A stretch of DNA of 64,000 nucleotides, taken from contig BPHC01000011.1 in the NCBI GenBank assembly GCA_026003355.1, positions 20,099 to 84,098 on the forward strand, read 5' to 3'. A program made the translations under genes and the position numbers. The DNA is from Cyclobacteriaceae bacterium. GTDB taxonomy: Bacteria > Bacteroidota > Bacteroidia > Cytophagales > Cyclobacteriaceae. Shown one piece after another: positions 1 to 9,400 of the stretch (positions are counted from its first letter, which is position 1; every line of letters begins with the position of its first letter). The notes under the pieces were generated by a model. That model saw only the letters and a program-made list of their open reading frames with translations. It did no database searches and was not told where the DNA came from.

Positions 1-2
1 CC

Positions 3-851
3 GTACAACGCAACATCATTAAGCGCGAACTGCAGCGCCTCGGCTTCATGGTGCTGCCAGCCAAAACGCTCCCCCTGGAATACCGCGAGTTTGAACGCAT
101 AGTACGCCAAAACCTCGAAGAGGCCGACCTCTCCATACACCTTATCGGCAGCGCCTATGGCGAAATACCCGAAGGCTCCGACCGCTCCACAGCAGACCTG
201 CAAAACCAGCTTGCTGCCGAAAAAAGCGCCCGCGTGGGCAAAACAAACTTTCCCCGGCTCATCTGGATCTCCCCATTGCTTACCAACGTAAGCGAACGCC
301 AGCGCGCCTTTATTGACACCCTCAAACGCGATATAGCCCTTCAGGAAGGAGCCGAAATTCTGCAAACACCCCTGGAAGATTTTAAAAACATTATCCGCGA
401 AGAACTAACGGTAAAAGCCGAACAACCCGCAGCCGAATTTTCGGGCGGCAAAAGCATTTACCTGGTGCACGATAAAATGGACCGCGAAGAAGTATTGCCG
501 GTAATTGAAACCCTCGAAAAAAAAGGATTCCGGGTGCTTACCCCCGATTTTGAAAGCGACCTGATGAAAGTCCGTAACCGGCACATCAGCAACCTGCGCA
601 CCTTTGATGTAGCCATTGTGTACAAAGGAAAAGTTAACGACCAGTGGGTACGTATGAAGGTTCTTGACCTGCTTAAAGCACCCGGCCTGGGTCGAAGCAA
701 ACCCATTAAAGGCAAGGCTGTATTAACAAGAACAGGTGCTTCGGTAAATCTGGAGGCGTTTAAAAATCACAACATAAGAATTTTGGAAACCGACCCGGCT
801 TCAGCACCCGAAATGGTTTTAAAAATCCTGAATGAGTTTGAAATAGCGTAA
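3..851 (+). CDS. TIR-like domain protein, 5' end outside the window
   Basis: The frame is open from base 3, so the ATG at 48 is probably internal and the gene starts before the window. The visible 282 residues hold two alpha/beta segments. The first carries features common in bacterial TIR/DUF4062-type conflict proteins: a helix reading EEADLSIHLIG, then SAYGEIPEGSDRST, then a strand PRLIWISP. The second begins near residue 155 with SIYLVHDKMDREEV and looks like another Rossmann/TIR-like unit, with FRVLTPDFE and FDVAIVYKG strands. Bacterial TIR domains commonly hydrolyse NAD+ or make signalling nucleotides, but I could not assign a catalytic glutamate here, so activity is inference. The stop lies 17 bp before the STAND NTPase gene, so the two are almost certainly one transcription unit. 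No signal peptide is visible in this part, so it is probably cytosolic. Confidence 0.7.
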   Translation, partial: VQRNIIKRELQRLGFMVLPAKTLPLEYREFERIVRQNLEEADLSIHLIGSAYGEIPEGSDRSTADLQNQLAAEKSARVGKTNFPRLIWISPLLTNVSERQRAFIDTLKRDIALQEGAEILQTPLEDFKNIIREELTVKAEQPAAEFSGGKSIYLVHDKMDREEVLPVIETLEKKGFRVLTPDFESDLMKVRNRHISNLRTFDVAIVYKGKVNDQWVRMKVLDLLKAPGLGRSKPIKGKAVLTRTGASVNLEAFKNHNIRILETDPASAPEMVLKILNEFEIA

Positions 852-868
852 CTCAACAACCCGGCAAT

Positions 869-3800
869 ATGAATGCTGAACATTCAGTTCAAACTGCAAC
901 ATTAAACCCGTTTCCGGGACTACGGCCCTTTCAAATTGAAGAAAGTCACCTCTTCTTTGGCAGGGAAGGCCAAACCGATGAAGTGCTGCTTAAACTGTCG
1001 CGGCACCGGTTTGTGGGTGTTATCGGCCCTTCGGGCAGCGGTAAATCATCATTCATATACTGCGGTGTTTTACCCATTCTATACGGGGGCTTCCTTACCG
1101 ACACCAGCCCCGACTGGCAGGTGGTGGTAACCCGGCCAGGTGGCGGACCCATTGAAAACCTGGCTGAATCGTTGCTAAAACAACAACCCGACTACCTGAA
1201 TGCCGATGCAGACGAACAAAAAATAAAACGAACCATATTCACCACGCTGCTGCGAAGCAGCTCCCTCGGACTGGTGGAAGCCATAATCCAGTCGCGTAAA
1301 TCGGATGAAACAAATACCCTAATTCTTGTAGACCAGTTCGAAGAACTTTTCCGCTTTAAAGACACCACCAACCCCAATTCGGTAAACGAAACACTGGCTT
1401 TCGTTAACCTGCTCATCGAAGCCATTAACTATCCTGACGCCCCCATATACGTAGCCATTACCATGCGCTCGGACTTTATAGGCGAGTGCGCCCAGTTTCC
1501 GGAACTTACCCGAAAAATAAACGACAGCCACTACCTTATCCCACAGCTTACCCGCGAACAAAAACGCAAGGCCATTGAAGGACCCGTGGCCGTTGGCGGT
1601 GCCACCATAACACCCCGATTGGTTCAAAGACTGCTGAACGACCTGGGCGATAACCCCGACCAGCTGCCCATTCTGCAACACGCGCTGATGCGAACCTGGA
1701 ACTACTGGGCCGCTTACCGCGATCACGAAGACGAACCCCTGGACCTTAAACACTACGAAGCCATTGGCACCATGCGCGAAGCGTTGAGCATGCATGCCAA
1801 CGAGGCTTACGATGAACTTACCGAAGAACAACAGCATATCTGCGAGGTAATGTTCAAAGCCATTACCGAAAAACGTGGCGAGAACTTTGGCATACGCCGG
1901 CCCACCCGCCTGGCCGAAATTGCCGCCATTGCCGGCTGCCCCGAAGACGAGCTGATTGACGTCATTGAAAAATTCCGCGAACCCGGCCGAAGCCTGCTAA
2001 CCCCCGCCTACCCCGCCCCGCTCAACGGCCGGTCCATCATCGACATCTCGCACGAAAGCCTTATGCGCATCTGGACCCGGCTTAAAAACTGGGTTGACGA
2101 TGAAGCCGATGCCGTGCAAATGTATCTTCGCCTGGCCGAAGCGGCATCCATGTACCAGGTAGGCAAGGCCGGACTGTGGCGCCCCCCCGATCTGCAACTG
2201 GCACTCAACTGGCAGGCCAAGCACAAACCCACCCTCATCTGGGCCCAGCGCTACCACCCGGCATTTGAACGAACCATGATATTCCTTGAGTATTCGCGCA
2301 AGGAATACGAAACCGAACAACGTATCCGCGAGCTGGAGCAAAAGCGCAAGCTGCAGCGCATACGCCGCACCGCCATCGTATTTGCCACACTTACCATCGT
2401 TGCCCTTTTGTTTCTGGTTTATGCCTTCATGCAGAAAGCCATTGCCGATGAAAACTACCGGCTGGCTGAAGCAAGACGAGTAGAAGCCGAAGGCCTGCGC
2501 CGGCAGGCTGAAGCCGCACGCGACTCGGCCCGCCTGGAACGCGATAACGCCATAGCTGCCCGCCTGGCCGAGGAAGAACAACGCAAACGTGCAGAAACCA
2601 ACCAGCGCCTGGCCGAACAAAATGCCGAAGAAGCCAGAAGGCAAACCGAAGAGGCAAACCGCCAGCGCCTGCGCGCACAGGAAAACGAACGACAGGCCAA
2701 AATAAACGAAAACCGCGCCCTCGAACAGGAAAAGCTGGCAAAAGAGAATGCTGCCGAAGCCATGCGCCAGCGTTACCTGGCACAGGCACGCGCCATGGCG
2801 CTCAAATCACTCGAACTGGACAGCGATCCCCAACTGGAGGGCTTGCTCGCCCAGCAAGCCTACAATTTTAATACCACCTACGGAGGCGAACGCTACGACA
2901 ACGACATCTACAACGGTCTGTTTTATGCCCTGCGCAACTTTAATCATCCGCTCACCGAAAGCCTTAAAGGCCACGAATACGGAGCAGCCCGGGCACTGGT
3001 TACCCGCATGAAGGATGGCACCATTTATTCGGGCGGGAGCGATGGAAAAATAATCAGATGGATACTTCAAAACGACCAGTGGAAAGGAACCGAACTGGTT
3101 GGCATGCGCTCAGATTATCAGGTGTATGCCATTGACCTCAGCCCGGATGAAAACCAACTGGTGGCCGCCGGATTGAATTATGCCAGTGATGCAAACAACT
3201 ATATAGAACTGTACGATTTAAATAATATGCGCAACCCAAAGAAAATTCCGGGCTTCAGTAAGGCCGTGGAAAGCATCCTGTTCACTACCGATGGCCGGGG
3301 CATCTATGCACGCGATAACGGAGGACGCAGCATAAAATACTCCGATTTTACCTCAACCAGAACAGTTATCACACCGCCTGTTAAAATCAACGCCATTGCA
3401 CTGAACACCAGCGGAACGCACCTGGCCGGCGCCGGAGATAACGGAACCCTGTACATATGGGATCTTACCCGCAACTACGCAGTAACCGAAATTAAAACAG
3501 GCAATGCGGCCCTCACCGCCCTTTCCTGGTATCCTGGTGCCGACCAGCTTATTGTGGGCAATGCCAGCGGGCTGCTGCGTATTGTGCGCAATGGTGTGGT
3601 TATTCGTACCCTTTCCGGACACAGGGGACCTATAGAGCAAATAAAATTTAACCATAAGGCAACCTTCTTTGCATCAGCCAGCAAAGACAAAACCGTTCGC
3701 CTGTGGCAGGTTAACCAACTAACCGTACCACCCATTGAAATGCGCGACCACCTGGACTGGGTATGGAGCCTGGCATTTTCGCCCGATGACGAACAGATTA

Positions 3801-4015
3801 TGGTTGGCCTGCACAGCGCACAGCAAACCATACGGCAAAGTCAGCTCCAAAACGAAGAAAGTATTCGCGCCTACCCTACCGTGGTAGAACGCATGGCCAA
3901 TATACTGTGCAACAATGCATTTATTAACCGCAACATGAGTGCGGAAGAATGGAGCCTGTACAGCGGTGGACTGAAGTACGAAAAAACCTGTCCGAATTAT
4001 CCGGCTAACCAATAA
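869..4015 (+). CDS. nSTAND1 NTPase with transmembrane helix, coiled coil and WD40 repeats
   Basis: A 1048-residue multidomain protein. The N-terminus has the nSTAND1 signature GLRPFQ...LFFGRE (17-33), Walker A GPSGSGKS (53-60) and a Walker B-like LVDQFEELF (about 152-160). A winged-helix-like region follows (about 330-470, including DISHESLMRIW). One hydrophobic helix (about 504-522) follows the basic stretch KRKLQRIRRT. A long charged Ala/Glu/Arg/Gln coiled coil (about 528-645) leads to degenerate WD40 repeats (about 690-1000; LSGHRGPIEQIKF and SASKDKTVRLW are clear). STAND NTPases are switches that oligomerise on ligand binding and activate effector domains; here the likely effector is the separate TIR-like gene just upstream. 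By the positive-inside rule the NTPase is cytosolic and the WD40 end periplasmic (inference). The next gene starts 7 bp downstream. Confidence 0.87.
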   Translation: MNAEHSVQTATLNPFPGLRPFQIEESHLFFGREGQTDEVLLKLSRHRFVGVIGPSGSGKSSFIYCGVLPILYGGFLTDTSPDWQVVVTRPGGGPIENLAESLLKQQPDYLNADADEQKIKRTIFTTLLRSSSLGLVEAIIQSRKSDETNTLILVDQFEELFRFKDTTNPNSVNETLAFVNLLIEAINYPDAPIYVAITMRSDFIGECAQFPELTRKINDSHYLIPQLTREQKRKAIEGPVAVGGATITPRLVQRLLNDLGDNPDQLPILQHALMRTWNYWAAYRDHEDEPLDLKHYEAIGTMREALSMHANEAYDELTEEQQHICEVMFKAITEKRGENFGIRRPTRLAEIAAIAGCPEDELIDVIEKFREPGRSLLTPAYPAPLNGRSIIDISHESLMRIWTRLKNWVDDEADAVQMYLRLAEAASMYQVGKAGLWRPPDLQLALNWQAKHKPTLIWAQRYHPAFERTMIFLEYSRKEYETEQRIRELEQKRKLQRIRRTAIVFATLTIVALLFLVYAFMQKAIADENYRLAEARRVEAEGLRRQAEAARDSARLERDNAIAARLAEEEQRKRAETNQRLAEQNAEEARRQTEEANRQRLRAQENERQAKINENRALEQEKLAKENAAEAMRQRYLAQARAMALKSLELDSDPQLEGLLAQQAYNFNTTYGGERYDNDIYNGLFYALRNFNHPLTESLKGHEYGAARALVTRMKDGTIYSGGSDGKIIRWILQNDQWKGTELVGMRSDYQVYAIDLSPDENQLVAAGLNYASDANNYIELYDLNNMRNPKKIPGFSKAVESILFTTDGRGIYARDNGGRSIKYSDFTSTRTVITPPVKINAIALNTSGTHLAGAGDNGTLYIWDLTRNYAVTEIKTGNAALTALSWYPGADQLIVGNASGLLRIVRNGVVIRTLSGHRGPIEQIKFNHKATFFASASKDKTVRLWQVNQLTVPPIEMRDHLDWVWSLAFSPDDEQIMVGLHSAQQTIRQSQLQNEESIRAYPTVVERMANILCNNAFINRNMSAEEWSLYSGGLKYEKTCPNYPANQ

Positions 4016-4022
4016 CATCGGC

Positions 4023-5090
4023 ATGAAACACATTTACTACCTGTTACCCGTTTACCTTGCAACCTTTGCCCTCCAGACCCTTGCACAGGACTGCCCCCAG
4101 GCCCTGCGCCTTGCCCGCGCCATCTACGACCAGGGCCGCCTGCAGGAAGTAGAAACCTACCTGCAACCTTGCTTTACCGGCAAAAGTGCCGATGGTCAGA
4201 AAGCCCTTATGGTAGAAGCCTACAAGCTGTTGTGCCTTAGCCACATTTACCTGGAAGAACCCGAAAAGGCCGATGCCGACATGCTGAACATAAAGAAAAC
4301 CGACCCCTACTACCGTCCCAACGAAGGCGTTGACCCGGCCGAATATGTGGCCCTGTATAAAACCTTTCGCGAAGCACCCATCTTCCGCTATGGCGGGCGA
4401 ATAGGCCTTAACGCAGCCCGCCCCTCGGTGCAATCGCTTAATACAGCCGTGCAACTTGCCGAAGACAGCAAGTACGGCTACGGCTTCTCGTTTGTCTTTG
4501 GGTTTGGCATAGACCTGCCCCTTACCAGTTTATTAACCCTGCATGGCGAGTTGCTGTACAACCCCTGGCAGTTCGCGCTTACTGAAAAGGTACTGATAAA
4601 CGACCCCTATACCGGACAACAGCGGTTAAACGAGTTTCAGGGTACCGAAAACCAAAACTGGATAAGTATGCCGGTTCAGGTTGAATATACACTTTTTAAC
4701 TCATCGCAATCCATTTCACGCCACAGCCCGTTTGTGGCAGCAGGCATAAATACAGGTTATTTGCTTAATGCAAACATCACAGCCGAGCGGCAACGCGAGG
4801 GGCAGTCAACTGTTCCGGAAGCAAACATTGAAATAAACCGCAACCGCCTGAACCTGGGCCTTGTGCTTTCGGCCGGCATAAAACCGAAGCTGGGAAGCGG
4901 AAAGCTGGTGGTCGAGTTTAGGTACACCTATGGCTTAACCCCGGTAACCTCACAGGAAAAAGCCTTCGCCAACCAGCAGCTGCTGGCCGACTACTATTAT
5001 GCCGATCCGATCTTCACGGTTCAGGCCTTTGCTTTTTCGGTGTCATATCTGCAGGAAAAATTTTCGCCTAAAAAAATTACAAAAAGGTAA
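4023..5090 (+). CDS. Outer-membrane beta-barrel protein with helical TPR-like N-terminus
   Basis: 355 residues with a signal peptide (MKHIYYLLPVYLATFALQTLAQ). Residues about 23-120 are helical and TPR-like (ALRLARAIYDQGRLQEVETYL, then LCLSHIYLEEPEKADADM). The rest alternates hydrophobic and aromatic residues as in PorT-like Bacteroidota barrels (YGYGFSFVFGFGIDL, LHGELLYNPW, LVVEFRYTYG, VQAFAFSVSYL). The predicted product is an outer-membrane barrel with a periplasmic helical domain. It lies 7 bp after the STAND gene, and its stop overlaps the next start (TAATG), so it is translated as part of the cassette. The function is not known; coupling of the envelope to the STAND protein is inference. 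Confidence 0.7.
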   Translation: MKHIYYLLPVYLATFALQTLAQDCPQALRLARAIYDQGRLQEVETYLQPCFTGKSADGQKALMVEAYKLLCLSHIYLEEPEKADADMLNIKKTDPYYRPNEGVDPAEYVALYKTFREAPIFRYGGRIGLNAARPSVQSLNTAVQLAEDSKYGYGFSFVFGFGIDLPLTSLLTLHGELLYNPWQFALTEKVLINDPYTGQQRLNEFQGTENQNWISMPVQVEYTLFNSSQSISRHSPFVAAGINTGYLLNANITAERQREGQSTVPEANIEINRNRLNLGLVLSAGIKPKLGSGKLVVEFRYTYGLTPVTSQEKAFANQQLLADYYYADPIFTVQAFAFSVSYLQEKFSPKKITKR

Positions 5091-6418
5091 TGCTAAAAAA
5101 TCTGCTCTGGTTACTAGCGTTTGCGGTATGCGCCTGCACAAACCTGGAAAACGGGCGTCCATCTAACCGTACAACCTTTGTTCGCTTTTACGAAGGTCCC
5201 TACAACCTCACAGCTTCAGCCCTGGAAACAACTCCTTCGGGTTATGTTATATTAGGCAATATATCCGTTTCCCTGCCCGATACTTCTTTTGTAGAGGCCG
5301 CTCTGCTGGATATTGATTTTGCCGGTACCCTTAACGGAGATATACATTATTACCCGGGCGGCTCCGGAAAATCGTTCAAACCCATTTACAACCTTGGCGG
5401 ATTGACGGGCTTTGTTGTAGTAGGCGACAGCGTATTTACCGACCCCTTTGCCGAGCAGGCCGGTAACGTTGAAATTATCTCCATGCGGCTGCTTGTAGTT
5501 GATGCTTCATTTAATGCAGTCGGCAACTTTTATCTGTCTGATAACACGTCAACCGGAAACCAGGTACGTACTGATTTTACAGGCGAGGCAGTGGGCGTTA
5601 ACGAAGATGGAAGAATTGTGGTACTTGGCACGCGCAAGGCCAACCTCGCTAGCCCCGCAGAGCCCTTTCTGCTGGGTATTTCCCCCGACTTTTCCTCAAA
5701 CTGGTACTTACCCTATAACCTTATACCCGGACGCACCGGCATAAACGGTAAAAGCGTTTACTATATTGATAACCGCATTTACTGGACACGCGCCATCACA
5801 GAAGTGCAAGGCGAGTTTATAAACAGCTGGATAAGCCTGCCGGTGGCCGAAGAAAACTCGGCATTTCTGAATGACAACGCCCTGGGTGAATATGCCGAGG
5901 GCGGCCAATACTTTTTAAGCGAAGACTTGACCGTTGCCAGCAACCCGGCCTTCGGCTTTGGCCTTACCGGAACCTTCAGCAAAAGTACCGATGGCTCCAA
6001 AGCCAATATTTTCTTTGCCCGTGCATTTTCAAACGGCACCTTTGTGCCCGGCAGCCTGCGCTTCTTTGACATGAGCCTCTCGGCTGACGGTACCCCGCTG
6101 GCCGACAGTACCCAGTCGGTTGTTGTAGATGAAGGGCATGCCATTACCGCCACCCGCGACGGGGGCTTTGCAATAGCAGGCACCATTACCACGGTACCCG
6201 GCGTGCTTGGAAAGGGCGGCAAAGACATGGTTTTGCTTAAGCTCGATGCCGTAGGAAATCTCCAATGGTACCGGTTACATGGCGGCTCGGGCGATGATAT
6301 ACCCGTAGCCATACGCGAAACACCCGATGGCCTGTTGATAGCCGGAACCCACACGTTGGGTAACTACTCAACCATATTCCTCATGAAAACCGATGCCAAC
6401 GGTGAACTAAAACAGTGA
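5090..6418 (+). CDS. Putative lipoprotein with beta-propeller-like repeats
   Basis: 442 residues. The hydrophobic N-terminus ends in a Cys that fits a lipobox (VCAC at 13-16), predicting an outer-membrane lipoprotein. The body contains repeats of the type 'GGFAIAGT...DMVLLKLDAVGNLQW' and 'DGLLIAGT...FLMKTDANGEL', which resemble the beta-propeller repeats common in Bacteroidota surface lipoproteins. The start codon overlaps the stop of the barrel gene by one base, and the stop lies 4 bp before the giant T9SS protein gene, so it belongs to the same operon. No catalytic motif was recognised. It may act as a surface-exposed binding partner of its neighbours, which is inference from gene order only. 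Confidence 0.65.
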   Translation: MLKNLLWLLAFAVCACTNLENGRPSNRTTFVRFYEGPYNLTASALETTPSGYVILGNISVSLPDTSFVEAALLDIDFAGTLNGDIHYYPGGSGKSFKPIYNLGGLTGFVVVGDSVFTDPFAEQAGNVEIISMRLLVVDASFNAVGNFYLSDNTSTGNQVRTDFTGEAVGVNEDGRIVVLGTRKANLASPAEPFLLGISPDFSSNWYLPYNLIPGRTGINGKSVYYIDNRIYWTRAITEVQGEFINSWISLPVAEENSAFLNDNALGEYAEGGQYFLSEDLTVASNPAFGFGLTGTFSKSTDGSKANIFFARAFSNGTFVPGSLRFFDMSLSADGTPLADSTQSVVVDEGHAITATRDGGFAIAGTITTVPGVLGKGGKDMVLLKLDAVGNLQWYRLHGGSGDDIPVAIRETPDGLLIAGTHTLGNYSTIFLMKTDANGELKQ

Positions 6419-6422
6419 GATT

Positions 6423-9400
6423 ATGAACCGCCTTGCTTTACCTTTTTTCTGCCTGAGCTTTCTGTTGGCTTCAACCCTTGCCTTTGGCCAGTCAGAGCCC
6501 GCAAACCATGTTTCAGGTTTTACCGTTACGGCCACCAGCGATACTGAAATTCAGATTTCCTGGACCGATGCTACCGGTTCACCGTTACCGGAATTTTATC
6601 TGATCGTGGGCAGAAAGTTACCGGGCGGCACGTTTGCTGCCGTGGCCGATGGGCCCGAAATTCCGGCCGATAACGACTGGAGCGATGATAACTTTGCGGC
6701 TATTGTTGTGCATGGCAGTGGTAGTACGCTAACGGTATCAGGGCTTTTACCTGAAACGCTATACGAGTTCGCCATTTATCCTTACCGCGAAAATTCAGGT
6801 AATGCCAATTACAAAACCACTGCACCGGTACCCACTGCCTCCGATTTTACCTTTTCCACCCCACCGGGCGGGCATTCGGCTACTTTTACAGCAACGCTTT
6901 CCGGCACCACCAATATTGTGCTTGCGTTTGATGCCGCCAGTACGCTTACCGATGCCGATGGTTACGTTATCTATCGCAGGGCCGGCAGCGCCGCTTCGCT
7001 TGCCGGGCTCACCGATGGCAACCCGCCTCCGGCAATACTGGGAGCATCTACCCAACTGGTAACCGTTACCAACAACTCCGCCACCGGTTTTACCGACACA
7101 GGATTAAGTGGCGGCATTACCTATCATTATGTGCTGGTGCCTTATAACTACGACGGCTCCAATAACGACACATACAACTATCTAACCGATGGAAACGAGC
7201 CGCGGGCAAACGCAACCACCACCCTGGTTATTACCCTTACCCAACTTACAGGAGGCATTGCACCCAGCCCGCTGAACAGCGGTAGCGCCAACCAGGCCGT
7301 GCTGGGTTTTTCCATCACCACCAACGGGCCGGTAACTTTTAATGCCCTGAATGTAAATGTTAGCTCAACACCAGTGGGCAAATTTGCCTCACCCCGATTA
7401 TTTAGTTCAGCGGACACCAACTTTGACGGTGGCGATATATCAATAAACACCGGTTCGCTTACCCCCACCCAACTGCAGTTTACCTCCATTGGCCAATTGC
7501 TCACGGCCGGAACGTATAATTACTTTGTTGTGGTTAACGTATCGCCCACGGTTAATGCCTCAACCCCCTCCATACAACCCTCATTTACCGAAGCGAACAT
7601 AACTTTTACCAGTCCTGCGGCAAGCGCCCAGGCTGCTACATTAACAGGATTAAATTACTCCTTTGCCGATGCTACTCCGCCGGTCATTACCTCAACCAAT
7701 CCGGCTGATAACGCTACCGGTGTATCGGTTAACCTGAACACCTTGCAGATAATCTTTAATGAAGATGTTGCATATGATGGCGACAACTCCACCAACGATG
7801 AGCGCATAAGGTTGCGCAGCGGCGGGAGTGATATAGAGATTATTGACCCCTTAAATGTAAGTGTTTCGGGAAATGTGGTTACCTTCACCATTGGTACCTC
7901 CCTTACGGCCGGCACAAGCTATGCGGTGCAAATCGGCAACTCGGTTTTCAAAGACCTGGCCAACAATTACTTTCCCGGTATATCCAACGATACCGACTGG
8001 AATTTCCAAACCGAATTTCCTCCTTCAATTACCGGCTACTCAACAAACCCCATCTGCATGGGCGAAGTGCTTACCATTACAGGAACAGGCTTCGGAACAG
8101 CTCCGTCGGTAACCATTAACGGCATTCCCGTTACACCCTCATCCTCTACGGCTTCTTCCATTACATTAACCGTACCCACCACCACAGCAGGCCTTGCCAC
8201 CGTAGTGGTTACCAATACCACCAACGGCCTGAACGATGCCGACAATACCTTGGTTTTAAAGGAAGCTATTGCTTCTGCTTTACCGCTGTACGCCACTCCA
8301 ACGGCACCGCTGATAGGAGAAAACTACCAAATTTCAATTGATAATACCCAAACCTTCGTAAACTATCGCCTGCGCGAGTTGCCCAACCCTTTCTCGGGCG
8401 GCACCACGCCGGGCAATGGTGCAACGGTTACCTTTGGCACAGTATTTAACAAAAGCACAGCAGGTACCTACCAGTACGAAGTGCAGGCAACCTCTTCGGG
8501 ATGTACAACGGTGATTTACGGTCCGCTTGCTGTTACGATTGTTGAACTGACGGCCAATGCCGGGGCCGATCAAACCATATGCAATGGCGAAAGTGTACGC
8601 CTGGGCGGCTCGCCTACTGCACAGGGCGGCACGGGCTACTATGCTATATCTTGGAGTGCTTCACCGCCCGATCCCTCCCTTTCAGGGCAGGCCAATACTT
8701 CTAATCCTATTGTTACCCCTACGGTAACCACTACCTATACAGTTACAGTTGACGACAGCTCGCCCGCTACTCCGGCTGTCGATCAGATAACCATTACGGT
8801 AAACCAGCCTGCAGATGCAAATAATATACAAATTGTTTTAACACCCGACAGCACAGCTTATAAAGTTACCTCACCGCCTATAGATTTAAGCTACACATTA
8901 TCGGGGGGAGTTACCGGTACGGGTGTTTTCAGCGGACCGGGCGTGAACAGTTCTCAGAATAAGTTTTATCCCGGCGCAGCCAATATAGGAGAAAATACCG
9001 TAACCCTTACCTTTACCGCCAGCAACGGATGTATTACCACAAAGACAAAAATAGTGAATGTGTACAGCCAGGACGTTTTCTTACCCGGACTGAGAAGCAC
9101 TTATTGTGAAAATGATACCGATCAAGTCCTTTATATACAAGAACTCCCTACCGTAGTATTCCAGGATGAGGCCTACTTATATAATTTAAATACGAGTTCC
9201 TCTATTCCGAGTAATTCGGGGATGGGCTGGGATTTTAATTCCACCACTGACGAGATAACTATAAATCCAAATATATTAGGACCTGGTAGTTACCGTTTCA
9301 AACTGATTTACAGAAACATCATACTATGCCTTTTTTTGCCCGATTGTCGTTACGAAGCTCTTATTAATTTTAAGATATTACCACTGCCTGCTGTTAATAT

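Noticed and set aside
1319..1837. 172-codon frame on the minus strand
   Set aside because: It is the antisense shadow of the STAND gene, whose frame carries clear domain motifs.
1997..2644. 215-codon frame on the minus strand
   Set aside because: It lies opposite the winged-helix and coiled-coil part of the STAND gene; composition is rich in Gly/Phe/Val as expected from reverse reading.
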